Of a stretch of 64,000 bases of DNA, positions 11,830-23,458 are shown one piece after another. Each line of letters starts with the position of its first letter. Position 1 is the first letter of the stretch. The stretch is from Lantana camara (lineage: Eukaryota > Streptophyta > Magnoliopsida > Lamiales > Verbenaceae). Below the pieces are notes generated by a model. The model was given only the letters and a program-made list of their open reading frames with translations, did no database searches and was not told the DNA's origin. The position numbers and the translations under genes were made by a program. The stretch spans positions 124,235,501 through 124,299,500 of the forward strand of contig CM074857.1 of NCBI GenBank assembly GCA_037501455.1. The letters are read 5' to 3'.

Positions 11830-12330
11830 ATAAATAAAGAGGGTAGTTCCAGACACTCCCTCAACAGGTAAAGGAGAAATCACCTATTAAAGACACTGCA
11901 CGACAGAAAGAAATTTGCGACAATATGTGAGACATCGCACGACAGACAGAACTTTGTAACAGACTTAAATAGGAACAGTGTGTGGCGGCTTCTGACGGCC
12001 AATAGGGTTAAATAGTGTCAAGAACAGTGTGTGGCGGCTTCTGATAGCCAATAGGGTTAAATAGGGTCTTGACACTTAGATCGCAATGGCGGAGAACTTT
12101 GTAACAGACTTAAATAGAAAACAGTGTGTGGCGGCTTTTGACGGCCAATAGGGTTAAATAGGGTCGTGACACTTAGATCGCAATGACGGAGGAGAAATTG
12201 ACGATCAAGTTTGTTAAAAAAGTTAATTGTGATATTTTTCAAAAATTAAAGAGACAATCACATTAATTCAAATATTAGGGGTATAAACGCAGTAAGAACC
12301 AAAAGATGGGTATCCGAAATTAACCCATAA
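11830..12330 (-). repeat. Dispersed repeat with three internal copies of a short motif
   Basis: A unit containing GTGTGTGGCGGCTT, GGCCAATAGGGTTAAATAG and, in two copies, ACACTTAGATCGCAATG occurs three times between about 11976 and 12184. The flanks match the 7.43-7.80 kb block, largely in inverted orientation (AAAAATATCACAATTAA, TTTGGTTCTTACTGCG). This is probably an unclassified MITE-like element with internal expansion. Confidence 0.5.
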
Positions 12331-13099
12331 ATAAATGAGAAAATCTTTATAAAGTTGATAAATATAATTCATATAAGAAGATGGTTGTGAAAATTTTGAC
12401 TTTATATAGCAGATAAATAATATCAAGATTTTGATGATGTATACCCTTTTTACTTTTTAGAGATATTTTAAAAGATTTTCTTTTATAATAGTGTGATATC
12501 TTGCAACAAGAACTTATTCATTTTGGCAAGAAAAATCATTATATAAGAGTTTACATGGGAGAAGTGGTCCTAATCTTTCTTTTATAATAGTGTGATGTAT
12601 GTGCAAATTATGCATATTACACAAACACCCCACTCAAGAGGGTAATTGTTTGCTCAAACTTTCATGTATTCACAAGAATTAGAGATTGCAATTCATATGA
12701 AGAAAATGAGATGATACACTAAAAGTGAGAATTGGGAGATAAATGGGCAGAGAGATGGGCTTTTTTTCTTCTTCTTAAAATCCCATTCTCTTATGATTTT
12801 ATTTCTGTTTTTCAACATATAAACATTATATAAACATTCCCATGATCAGCAAAACCAACCGCCCACCCCCAACCCCCTCCACATACATCTCATTGTCTAA
12901 AAGCTTGTAATATATTATCATCTATCAGAATACTTCATTCCCTATGATGGAACACTAACCTAAACTTAGGCTTCAAATGTAAGAGAAACTAAATTGAAAA
13001 TCAAAGTAAAAACCATTTCAAGGTATATCATGGGCACCACCAGCAGCACAGCACTACTCTCTTGTTCACTTCAAGAATCAGCAGATATGTATTCCACCC

Positions 13100-15168
13100 T
13101 CACATCACAACACAGCTCGATGTATTTTCATCGCTGAACATCGAGTACTGGTCGGTCCGTTCGCCGGGTGGAGCAGGGTAGGGGTAGGGGTAGTGTGGGT
13201 AGGGCGGCATGTAGTTGACAGCAGGCGGGGGGCGGGCGTACATCATTGGCTGAAACCTCTCGTTCCCGTTTGCTCGCTGCTGGTTCATCATCATTGCAGC
13301 TAGTTGTTGTTGATGGTAAGGGTTTCCGCCCATGTGTTCGGGCCCCATGCTGGGAAAGTGGCCGCCGCCACCACCGGCAGCACCACCGCCACCACCGCCG
13401 TTCATGGATGGGAGGCCTTGAACAGCTGCAAGATTGTGGCTCATTGGTAAATTACCCATATTGCCCCCCATTGGCATGTGGCCCATTGGGCCCACACTAC
13501 CACCACCACCACCATTCATGGCCATCATGTTTAGCATGCCATGAGGCCCATCATTCATTCCACCCCCTTTCTTGGCCCCATTCGCCATAAAATTGTTGAT
13601 ATTTCCGGCCCCACCACCACCACCATTCTTGTTCTGACCGCCGTTTTGAGGCTGCGAACCACCACCGTTTTTGCCACCTTTTCCACCACCTTGATTTTGG
13701 TTTGCACCAGCATTATTCCCATTTCCAGCTTTCTTGCCACCATTAGCACTGCCACCACTGCTGCCGCCTCCACCGCCGCCAAGATTCATGTGAACGGGCA
13801 CATTTCCACTGCTGCCGCCGCCCCCTTTCTTAGCATTAGCACCATTATTACCACCATTAGGAGCACCGCCCTTCAAGAACTGTGGGGGAATATGCTGACC
13901 ATTCATCATGTTACCACCCATCATCATGTTCGGCATTTGAGGGCCATTGCCCATCATGGGCTTCGGTTTAGGCAGAGGAACATCATCCAAATCATCATCA
14001 AGATCATCATCGTCGTAGTCATAGTCGTCTTCATCGTCATCATCATAGTCATCATAGTCATCATCACTCAATCCCTCATCCTCAGGCATGTTGAACTTGA
14101 CACCTTTCTGATTCTGGTCAATCTTATTGCCGTTGTTGAGAGGCGGCATTTTCCCGTCCTTCATAAACTGCGGTGGCAATTTCAGATCCTGAAACCCTTT
14201 CATCTGTTGAAGCTGCTGAAGCTGCTGCTGAAGCTGCTGCTGCTGCTGCTGAAGCTGTGGGTTTTGACCACCCTGAGGAACACCACCTTTCGGTTGGTGG
14301 TTTCCGCCACCACCACCGCTGCCGCCACCACCACCACCGTTGCCGCCCTTCTGGGGTTGGCCCTTGTTGTTTCCACCTTTTCCATTGTCAATTTGCAGAT
14401 TCTTGAACTGGCCATTGAGCTGATTCGGGTTTTTGTTGTTGTTGTTAGGCTTAGGGGCACCCCAAATCTCAGCAAATTTACCATTCTTTGTAAGCTTCTT
14501 AATGAGGGTGTCTGGGTGAACATTGCCTGAAACCGTCACCTTCCCAAGCTCTGAATCTATTTTGGTGGTGTAAACACCTACCAGAAAATAAAGATTGAAA
14601 CTTTAAGCCAATTTCCCAAAAATCAGGCCAAGAAAACCATAAATTGAGAAAAGGGGACATAATTCATGAATAAAGATGATTCAAATTGTACCATCAATCT
14701 TCTGCAATATTTTCTTCACTTTGTGCTTACAGCCATCACAGTGAATGTTGACCTTCAGAACGCAGGTCTGGAGATAACAAACACAGCCAGAGAAGATAAA
14801 AACAGAGTAAAGTTCACAACTTTATCACATACTCAAGAAACCATAAACACAAAAAACCGAAGCTAATTGCGAGAGAGAAAAATCAAACCTTTGCTCTTAA
14901 TGAAAAACACTTACCTAATTGAAGTTAACTGGAGAGAAACAAAGAAAAGAGATGCAAGAAAGAGGCAGAGGAGTAATGAATGCCATTAAAAAAAACGTTT
15001 TGAGTTCAGAACAAGCAAAAGCCCATAAAGCCAAAATGCACACACAACACACACTCACTCCCTCACAACACACACATTTTCAGAGTTCAGACACATGAAA
15101 AGAATGAGAGAGAGAGGGAGAGAGACAGAGAGAGATACCTGGATCTTCAAGAACTCTTCTTTACTCAT
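13100..15168 (-). CDS. Heavy-metal-associated isoprenylated plant protein (HIPP32/33/34-like)
   Basis: Three exons, 15139-15168, 14692-14767 and 13100-14577, join in phase to 527 residues with GT-AG introns. Exon 1 encodes [10 protein letters not shown], the conserved start of this subfamily. Residues about 11-75 form one HMA domain with the metal-binding core HCDGC (Cys20 and Cys23), followed by K-rich helices and VYTTKID. The rest is low complexity: Gln repeats, a long Asp/Glu/Tyr stretch near the middle, Gly/Asn-rich blocks, and a Pro/Tyr tail. The protein ends CVVM, a CaaX box for farnesylation, so it is expected at membranes or nucleus as a metal-binding adaptor. Its length matches the long HIPP class. 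Known members bind metals or partner proteins in stress and development; the specific partner here cannot be told. The 5' leader is GA-rich. Confidence 0.93.
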
Positions 15169-15430
15169 CTTCAGCCACTCAAACCGCAAGTTATAGCAAA
15201 CTACAATGAGAGTGAAATCAAAAGGGATAGATCTGAACAAGATAAACACTCACACAGCCTCTCAGAAACACACACAGAGAGAAGCAAAAGAGAAAGAAAT
15301 GCTTAGAGTCGGTTGTTGGACAAACATTAAAACTCCTCCCGAGTGTTCTGCTTTCCTCTATTTCAGAGTTAAGAGAGAGAGAAGAAGCAATGTATGTGTG
15401 TGCGAGTGCGAGAGAGAGAGAGAGAGAGAT
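15101..15430 (-). promoter_or_regulatory. GA/CT-rich 5' leader of the HIPP gene
   Basis: Two GA tracts on the plus strand (about 15103-15135 and 15410-15429) give CT-rich sequence in the transcript upstream of the start codon and across the first splice donor. Such GAGA tracts are typical binding sites for plant BASIC PENTACYSTEINE factors. Regulation through them is inference. Confidence 0.4.
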
Positions 15431-15700
15431 TACTAAACAAACAAAATGCAGACTGGCACAGAAGAAGGGGGTAACAAAGGGGGTGGTGGGGGTTGTCACA
15501 CTCTCACTTCCTTGGTTTTGGGGCTTTATTTATGGGGTATTTTTCATTACTCATACATTTTCTGCCATTGTTATTAAATTTAGTGTCTTCTCAAACTCCA
15601 TAAACAGAGAAGGGATAATTACACCCCAAGCCCAAATATAATATATTTCCTGTTGAGACTTCAGAATTGAGATATGGCTTCTTGGGCTGTGTGGCTTGGC

Positions 15701-15708
15701 TTTATATA
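15701..15708 (-). promoter_or_regulatory. Candidate TATA box of the HIPP gene
   Basis: The minus strand reads TATATAAA in the context CCTATATAAAGCC, about 530 bp upstream of the start codon. A weaker alternative, ATAAATAAA at 15524-15533, would give a shorter leader of about 330 bp. The sequence cannot decide between them. Confidence 0.45.
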
Positions 15709-15712
15709 GGGT

Positions 15713-18700
15713 TTGGCTTGGCTTAACTCCCCCATGGTTGACTTCACTCAACTCTTAACTATGGTAAGTCTGAATAACAACAACAAAATCTGATAATATT
15801 TCTGCATTTATTACCAGCAGATGTGAAGAAGGAGAGTTCCTTGTCAGATTTTCCCCCCTCTAAAAATTGGTTGATGTAATAAATTCCACTCATTTATTGT
15901 CAATATTATTACATGTTTCCTCACTACAGATTACTGCAATTGGACATCATATTTCTTGAAGTCAAAACTAGCCATTAATCTTGTGAAACTAGATTGATTC
16001 AATCCTATAATCCAGCTTTTTTATTTCAGTAATATGATATGTACAATCACCATAATGCCATAATCCCTTCAAGATTTGAAGTTTTTTCCAAGATTAATGA
16101 GGGATTTCATGGTTGTGGGGTTTTTTTGTAATTTTAGTATGATGGGATTACAAATTGTGTGAACTTGTAATCTCAAAAGGGGTTTAATGAAATTTTCTAT
16201 TGGGGGGTTTGTGGAATCTCATGGGATTTTGACATATTAATAGTGATTATTTTGTCATAATTTTGGTTAGAAGCTTTTTGAAGCAACTTAATTGTATTTG
16301 ACCTTGGAGTATTTTGTGCAATTTGATTTATGATTAAGGGTTTTACATTAAGACAAAATATAATTCAAATGACTAAGATTTTGCAAATTTTTCGGTTATT
16401 TTTGGTCAAAGAAGGGAGTATAAGATTACTTCATTTGGATTTTTCTTGAATTCTACATGGTTATCCAAGCCTTAAACAATTATGTCATTATCCTGTCATA
16501 ATGGTGCAATATATGTTTCTTTTTATTTTTCTTTTTTTTAATAGGAAATAAATTGAAATTATCAGGTATAGTAGTCTTAAAACACATATTTTTTCATTAT
16601 TTATCTTTTATGATGCACGAACACGAATGTAACAATACAAATACGGCTATAAAATTCTTTTTTTTAGAAATTTTCAAGTGAAAAGTGTCCAACATAACAT
16701 GGCGAAATGATAGTTTTAAAAGTATCCGTGCATTAGAATTTGCCTCACAAAGAAATGGATTAATAATCGTAAATAGATTAATAGTTTGTTAAATAGGAGA
16801 TTTTTTCTTTCTAAAATAAGCATATATATAGAGTTATATTATAAACAAGAAAATGATCAAATTTTATTTTTTTATGAAAAAAAAAAAACGAATTTAAATA
16901 ATTTAAGATATTAAATATTTCACTTGTAAGAAGTCAAATAGAACTTTACTTGTCCATTCCACAGCCAAAGATCTTTCCCTTGCCCTAACTTGCTTTGTCA
17001 TGATCAATCCTCGGTTTTGAATATTGATTTCCTGCGCACAAACACAGAAATATTAGATTTCAGCACCTAAATTTTAGGGTTCATAAATCACTTTAAGGCA
17101 AATAAATTATCGGGCCAAAAAGTTTAGGTAAACAATGCCTTAATTGTATATATAGAATAGAAACAAATAAAAATAAAACATTTTGCATTTTAAAAGGAAT
17201 ATAAATTGTATTTTGCTTTACCTAAAAGTTTTGTACGCTACGAGGACGATCCTTCGCCGGCCTTCCTTTAAATGGTTAGAGAACGGTGACCGTGAAAAAA
17301 GAGCTACATTATACGGGTTTATATAGCGACATAAACGGACTAAAATTACAAAAATCTCGCATATTTATTATTAATATTTAATGAAAACCGGTACGTTGTA
17401 ATCGAATTAATGAAATACATAAAAACGACGAAATCATAACACGTAACATAAGTATTATAAATGTGAATTTCCGTGCAAGCAAATGAGTAAATTCTTATCA
17501 TATATATATAGTTTTAATTTTCATCAAAAAAAATATATAATTTTAATAAATTTTTTAATAAATAATTGAAAAATACACTTTGAAGATAAATTCGTAAATA
17601 TTTTCTTCAATTTGTGTAACTATGTATTCTTGCTAATTATATCTAGCCATTTCTTTATTTTATTATAAAGTTTCAATTTCAATAACTATAATTAAAATTT
17701 TTGAAAAGCACTATAACATATTTAACGTGTGAATGAATAGAGTTAAATAAACAAAAATGTTAATTATTAATTCATGCTTGGAGTATGAAAATAAATTGGA
17801 AGATGTAGTACGTACTAGGAATTAAAGCATAAAGAATAAAGAATAAAGAATACAACCATACAACGTTAGAGTTACGTTGCACGTGCACCTATTAAGCGTG
17901 TATCAATGCTTGAATACATCAAGTACAACCTCAACTATGTCCTATAAATATTAATTCTATTGTAATCAAAAGGTGGAATCGTCCACCTCAAACGTCTCCA
18001 CATTCTGACCTGATAGAATTATGAGAGGGGTAATTATTCTTTAGAGAAACGGTTTCGTGTCTGGTGCGCAGAAGAAATCATCACATTGAATAAAATCCTC
18101 ACATTATTGTTGTCAGGACTCAAACCTGAGACCTTACATTCAATTACTTTCTTGAAAACCAGTTAAGTTATCCGTGCGGGTTTGATTCTATTTATTTGTC
18201 GAGTTACGTTCGTGTTAAATATCGTATCCATATTTCTTATATAATAAATTTAAAAAAATATTCATATTAACATATCTAATGGATATTTATACATGTATAT
18301 ACAAAATGGGAATTAGAAAATGTTCGATTGCCGCTTAACTATGGAGTTCTTGGTGGTCCAGCACCTCATGTATAATTAGTATTTAAACGTGACTTCAAAA
18401 GTTAGGCAAAGTAGCTAGTAGTAAGAGTTATACACTGTCTATAGATTAGGGTAACTAATCTAATTTTGCTAATTGAGGATAATTAATATATTCATGAACG
18501 ACATTGTTTAATTGCTAATCACCTCGCATAGAGTCGATTAAGATTAACATGATGTATGAAAATAAGTGAAGATCCAAAGTTAAATAAGTGTTTTTCGTGC
18601 TTATTTGATATCTTTGATACACAGAGCTTCGAAAATATAATTTTATTGTGTTACATGTATCAAATTTTTATATCGGATATCATATTAAAAAACTTTCACA

Positions 18701-18980
18701 TAAAAAAATCCAAGGAAAGAAATGTATATTATCGCATCTATATCATGTCATGTTAAAATCTATGTATTTATGTTCACATGTCACAACTTGATATCGACCC
18801 CTTTAAGTCTACTGCCATAAGAGAAAAGGTATAGCTTACAGGTAAAATGATGCTATTGATTCTAATTTAAATGTAAATATTATTTCAAAGTATGGTAATT
18901 TTGGAGTAAAGTGAGCCACCATATTATTATTATTATTTTGCTATTGAAATACCAAAATATGTTCCAAAACATCGGTCGAT
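15713..18980. other. AT-rich intergenic stretch upstream of the HIPP gene
   Basis: No coding frame or RNA gene is supported apart from a decayed MITE at 16608-16735. A short degenerate tRNA-like motif near 18117-18180 may be a SINE scrap. Confidence 0.4.
16608..16735. mobile_element. Decayed MITE of the ATGCACGGATAC family
   Basis: The left end TATGATGCACGAACAC and the right end GTATCCGTGCATTA match the terminal inverted repeats of the intact copy at 20244-20405. The internal words TTTTAGAAATTTTCA, AGTGTCC and AAATGATAG are also related. No target-site duplication survives. Confidence 0.6.
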
Positions 18981-19069
18981 AAAGGTTGATTCATGTGATT
19001 GTGAGTTTATTTTTTAGAGTAATAATTCGAGTTCGAATCCCAATTGAAAGTGTGTGTTAAAAAAAAAAG
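18981..19069 (+). mobile_element. tRNA-derived SINE, older copy
   Basis: The copy carries a B-box-like GAGTTCGAATCCCAATTG, the family 3' end GTGTGTGTTA and an A10 tail. It is the same family as the copy at 19287-19375. Its A box is poorly kept and the target-site duplication is unclear. Confidence 0.6.
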
Positions 19070-19286
19070 TGTGTGTTATTCCTTGTATTTTTGTTATTGT
19101 TCCTCTTGATGTTCAATAATATTCCCCTCTGAGGGTTTGAGTTTAAAAAAAAAAAAAAAAATCCTAAGCATCGAAATATGTGTTAATAACGGGGTTGTAG
19201 GTTCAAACTTCGTGAATATGGTTATTATTTTAATTTTATATGAACTTATTTCCGTCGAGTAAATAGTAGTTTCTGATAATTATTTA

Positions 19287-19375
19287 GTTAATAGGGGATT
19301 GGTCCAAGTGGTTTTCTGCAGGACAATGACCCAAGTTTGAATCTCAATTGGTGTGTGTTAAAAAAAAAAAAAAAA
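19287..19375 (+). mobile_element. tRNA-derived SINE with an 18-bp target-site duplication
   Basis: The A-box-like TGGTCCAAGTGG and the B-box-like AAGTTTGAATCTCA are separated by about 35 bp. GTGTGTGTTA and an A15 tail follow. The element is flanked by perfect direct repeats, GTTTCTGATAATTATTTA, at 19269-19286 and 19376-19393. This is the classic signature of LINE-mobilised SINE insertion. The element is short at 89 bp and still recognisable, so it is relatively young. Confidence 0.85.
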
Positions 19376-19431
19376 GTTTCTGATAATTATTTAAAACACT
19401 AGGTAAAATGCTAAATTAATCCGGTAAGTTG

Positions 19432-20115
19432 TTTTTTTTTTTTTTTTTTAGTTCAGTTGGAATCTTATTTTGTAATTAGGTCCTATAATTTTTAACATTA
19501 TGTAATGTTGGTTCGATTTTTGCTGGAGAATCAATTTCTCGCCCGAATTATCTAATATCTATATGGCAATCACGTCAGCAACATGAATTAAGAAAAATGC
19601 TGACTCAAAAAATGTAAAATTGGTCCTATAAGTTTTCCATTTTTGACAAATTTAATCATGTTCTTATTATAATTTACAATTAGAGCACATAACTTTTAAA
19701 ATTTTACAACGTATGTTTGGTTTTCAACGAAAAATTAATTTATTCATGTAAACATTTTCGATAATAAATTAATTATCTAGCGAAAATCCAACATACATTA
19801 CAAAATTTTGAAAGTTATAGGTTTTAATTTCAAATGATAATACATATAGGACTAAATTTGTCAAATGAAAACTAACAAGGCCAACTTTTATTATTATTAT
19901 TTTTTAGTTAGCAATTTTTCCAATTTATTGAGTCAACATTTTCTCCCAATTTATATTGGTGATGTGGCTGCCAGCCTGCCATATAGACATTTTCGACGAT
20001 AAATTAATTTTGCGACAAAAATCAAACCAACATTACAAAAAATTTTAAGTTGTAGGCTTTAATTGCAAAACAAAATTCCAATAATGAGATGAAATTACCA
20101 AAATGGATAAATTAC
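19432..20115. mobile_element. Foldback element with two nested imperfect inverted repeats
   Basis: The outer arms (about 19445-19620 and 19905-20100) pair in inverted orientation, sharing TAATGTTGGTT, GATTTTTG, CTATATGGCA and TGACTCA. The inner arms (about 19620-19750 and 19755-19890) pair with each other, sharing TTTGACAAATTTA, AAAATTTT and the AATTAATTTAT words. All four arms look related, so the element probably grew by inverted duplication of a smaller repeat. There is no coding capacity. Confidence 0.65.
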
Positions 20116-20243
20116 AAGACCAAATTTATATTTTTATCAAAACATTATCACCTCAAGTAATAAGCCGATCAACCTAAATAGACTTATTTTTCTTGCCAAT
20201 TTTCGTGAAAAATTTACACTATTGCCGGTTGATATATCATGAC

Positions 20244-20405
20244 CTATGATGCACGGATACGGACACGGCGACACGGACACGACACTACACGGATACATCG
20301 ACACGGATTTTTTTTTGAATTTTTCACGTGGGGAGTGTCGGACACGGTGTCCGACACGACACGACACGACAAAATGATATTTTTAGAAGTATCCGTGCAT
20401 CATAG
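20244..20405. mobile_element. hAT-type MITE (162 bp) with an 8-bp target-site duplication
   Basis: Terminal inverted repeats CTATGATGCACGGATAC are perfect at both ends. The element is flanked by the direct repeat ATCATGAC at 20236-20243 and 20406-20413. Subterminal ACACGG/CGACAC words are repeated many times, as is usual for hAT MITEs. It serves as the reference copy for related decayed copies at 16.6, 22.7 and 29.1-29.3 kb. Confidence 0.9.
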
Positions 20406-20413
20406 ATCATGAC

Positions 20414-22670
20414 AATCGAAATTATAGATCTATACTATAGTTCTCATGGTATGAAGTACAGAATAAATAAATAATTACAATTATTGGTAATTTGGAGCCC
20501 CAAACTCTTTTGAAATAAATGAGTCCGGACGACATCTATGATGTTTTGGATATGAATACAACATAAGATGTATAGATATGATGATATTATTTATTTTTTT
20601 AATTTTTTTAATAAATATATCTAATATAATACAATATGATAAAATAATATTTTTATAAATATACCTTTATTAAAGGCGAAATTGGTGATAAAACTATACT
20701 AAAAAGTTTATAAAAAAGTCAATTATATTTGGCGGAACTTGTGAAAACATCACCCACGGCAAATGATGATTTATACACGAGAAATAACTTTTCATGATTG
20801 TCCTAAAAAAAAACATGTAAACCCATGTTGCTTACTTACCAAAATATTGTTAGGATGTTGATTTGACATAAAGGGCATATATTTGAATCAAAATTAAAAG
20901 TATTTTTACTGATCATTAAGGGAAAACAAGTCGACTTAAGCCATCACATTCTAAATTATAAGTTAATTAGCTGAGTTTTCTATTTCTTTTATTATGACTT
21001 TGAAGTCGATCAGTCAGATAATTAAAATGTAAAATGCAATTTTCTTTTTTAATACTTACATAGTCAAGACTCATACACGAACTCTTCAATTAAATTAGCA
21101 TAATGTCTCAATCAATATTAAATTCTGTTGATTGTAATGAGCAATTGTAGATGTGTGAATCTTGCCATAAATTGATTTTTTTTTTTAATGAAATCTAAAA
21201 AGTGAAATGAGTATTACAAAAGTTTAACTTATGGGATCAAAATTTATACCGTCCCTAATTTATATATTAATACTATATTCACCCTCATTTTGTATATCAT
21301 TTCTCCTTCTTTTATGATTTGACTTTAACACTTAAGTCCGTTCTTATTTATAGATTTTAATTTCTTATCGTTCTGTGTTTCTTAATCGGTTAGATTTTTG
21401 TAATTCATTCTTATCGTTACCTAATTATTGATGTTGGACACTACAGGAGAGTCGTAAGCATTATGCATTCCGTTGTTCATCAATTCATGTGCTCATAGGT
21501 GAACTGATCATTGTTCCCTCATTTCTAACGGGGCCTTTAAGTGTGTCCCCAACATATATATATATATATATATATATAGAATCATGATACAATCTAAATA
21601 AAATTCAAATGTTGTAACTAAACATAATTGTGCATGGGATCAATCATGGTAGCCAATCTTTGTACCAGAATTGTTGACTTGCATTTGAAAAATTCATGCA
21701 CCTGAGTCGTTTTGGAGTGATCCTTTTCTTTTGACTGAATTCACCACTTTTTTCCGGATTATTCTGATAAAGTTTATTTACCTCTTATGCCTATTGCCAA
21801 AAGCATTTCAATTCACCCCTTTTTGCATCACATTACACCTATATTTCACCTAACTAAAACCCCCCAAAATTGCACCTACATTTTACCTCAAATCATACCT
21901 GCTTTTTTGCATTCCAATGGGCACACCTTATGATTATATCAACTATTTTCCTTTCTTCTTCCCTTTTCATTTCCAAACGGGACGTAATTAATCAGATTAG
22001 TTCGTGAATTCCCTTCAGTCCCACATTAATAATCAACTCGAATATTTGGATAGAGGGTGCAAGAACATTCAAATTTGTGTTTTGATGACATTTGCAGTAC
22101 TAGAATCAAATACGAGACATCTAGTTTCATTTGATACAATACCAGGGCACTTATACATGTAATAATTGACCTAATGAATACAAGGGACAATAGTTAGAGG
22201 GCAAATTAAAGAAGTAATTAGAAATGTTGGTAGAGTTATTTCCTCTAAGTTTGCACCCTTTCTTTATGTAAGTTAATGAGTATTGTCGTTCTTAAAAGGC
22301 TAAACCATGATGAAACCCTTGTGCTTTTGTCCTTACACTTTGTGTATTCTTGGTTTGAAATTAAGGTACTCTTTTGTGGGCATGAGGGACACTTTTGGCC
22401 ATAAAGGAAATGTGAAAATACCTGCAAAAGAAACTCCAAACAACTTGTCATTCCCACTATAATAATTCACTCCCACTTTTGGATATTATTTATCTAATTT
22501 TTTCATGGATTTTCTGGCTAATTTGATGGGCTTTTTTTCTTACCTTTGCTTATTATTCACTCAAAAGATTTTAATCTCACCCCTTAAGGTTTTATATCTG
22601 CACTTTTGCCCCTTTTTTGTAACATAGAATGTGGATTTTTTAAGGTTTATTATTGATTCGTTTTAATCTT
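20414..22670. other. AT-rich intergenic stretch with no recognisable gene
   Basis: No gene is supported. A (TA)n run at 21553-21578 and poly-T/A tracts occur. The stretch 20520-20660 has weak similarity to the ATGCACGG MITE interior but lacks ends. Confidence 0.4.
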
Positions 22671-22820
22671 TAATGCATAGACACTTTTAAAAATATCATT
22701 TGGTCGTGTGGTGTCGAACACTCGTGTTGGAATCTGAATCCGATACTCTTCACGTGAATTTTTTTTAAGAAAAATCCATATTGTTATTGTACATATCATC
22801 TTATCCGTATTTGTGCATTA
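22671..22820. mobile_element. Decayed MITE of the ATGCACGGATAC family, inverted
   Basis: It begins TAATGCATAGACACTTTTAA and ends ATCCGTATTTGTGCATTA. The internal AAAATATCATTTGGTCGTG and GTCGAACACTCGTGTTG correspond to the reverse complement of the 20244-20405 copy. No target duplication was found. Confidence 0.55.
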
Positions 22821-23407
22821 AATTTTAATTGAGGGGCCATGATCATTGAAAGGGATGTGAAATTTCAGTTTTTTGATTGGTAATTATATTTGACTTATGG
22901 GGGTGATTAGGGTTTTCGAGATTATGGATTTTGTTATTAATTAAACATATGAAGTGAAGGAAATCATTTCTCGTGACTCATTGGCTTTAATAATTCATGT
23001 TTGCATCTTGAACTTGACAGTGTTAAAAATCATGCCTTTTTTCTTGACTTTGAAGAAAAGGGAGGAAGAATATTCGGCACACTGTAACAGACAGATTTAA
23101 TCGTTCAATTATACATCGATATCATTTTCAATTTATTGTATTAAATATCAGTTTTTGAGTACGTCTGCCCAGAAATTGTACTCTTTCACTGTTGTTTGAA
23201 AAAAAAATCGTCGCGAAAGTTGATTTTATAAAATTAAAATTAATTTTATAAGACTAAATTTTGTTATCTTCCCATGCAAACATTAGTAAGAATATTTTAC
23301 TTTGACATTTCTGCATTGTAAAATGAGCGAGGGTCATGGTAGGCATAATTGTGCATATCCACGGGCGTACGGATGTGTTTGTACCAAGAAATATCTCATC
23401 ACTCAAG

Positions 23408-23458
<51 letters not shown>

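Noticed and set aside
13541..14530. Long plus-strand frame of 329 codons opposite the HIPP third exon
   Set aside because: It is antisense to the low-complexity HIPP coding region. The His/Ile/Val-rich text mirrors the Gly/Asp codons of the real gene.
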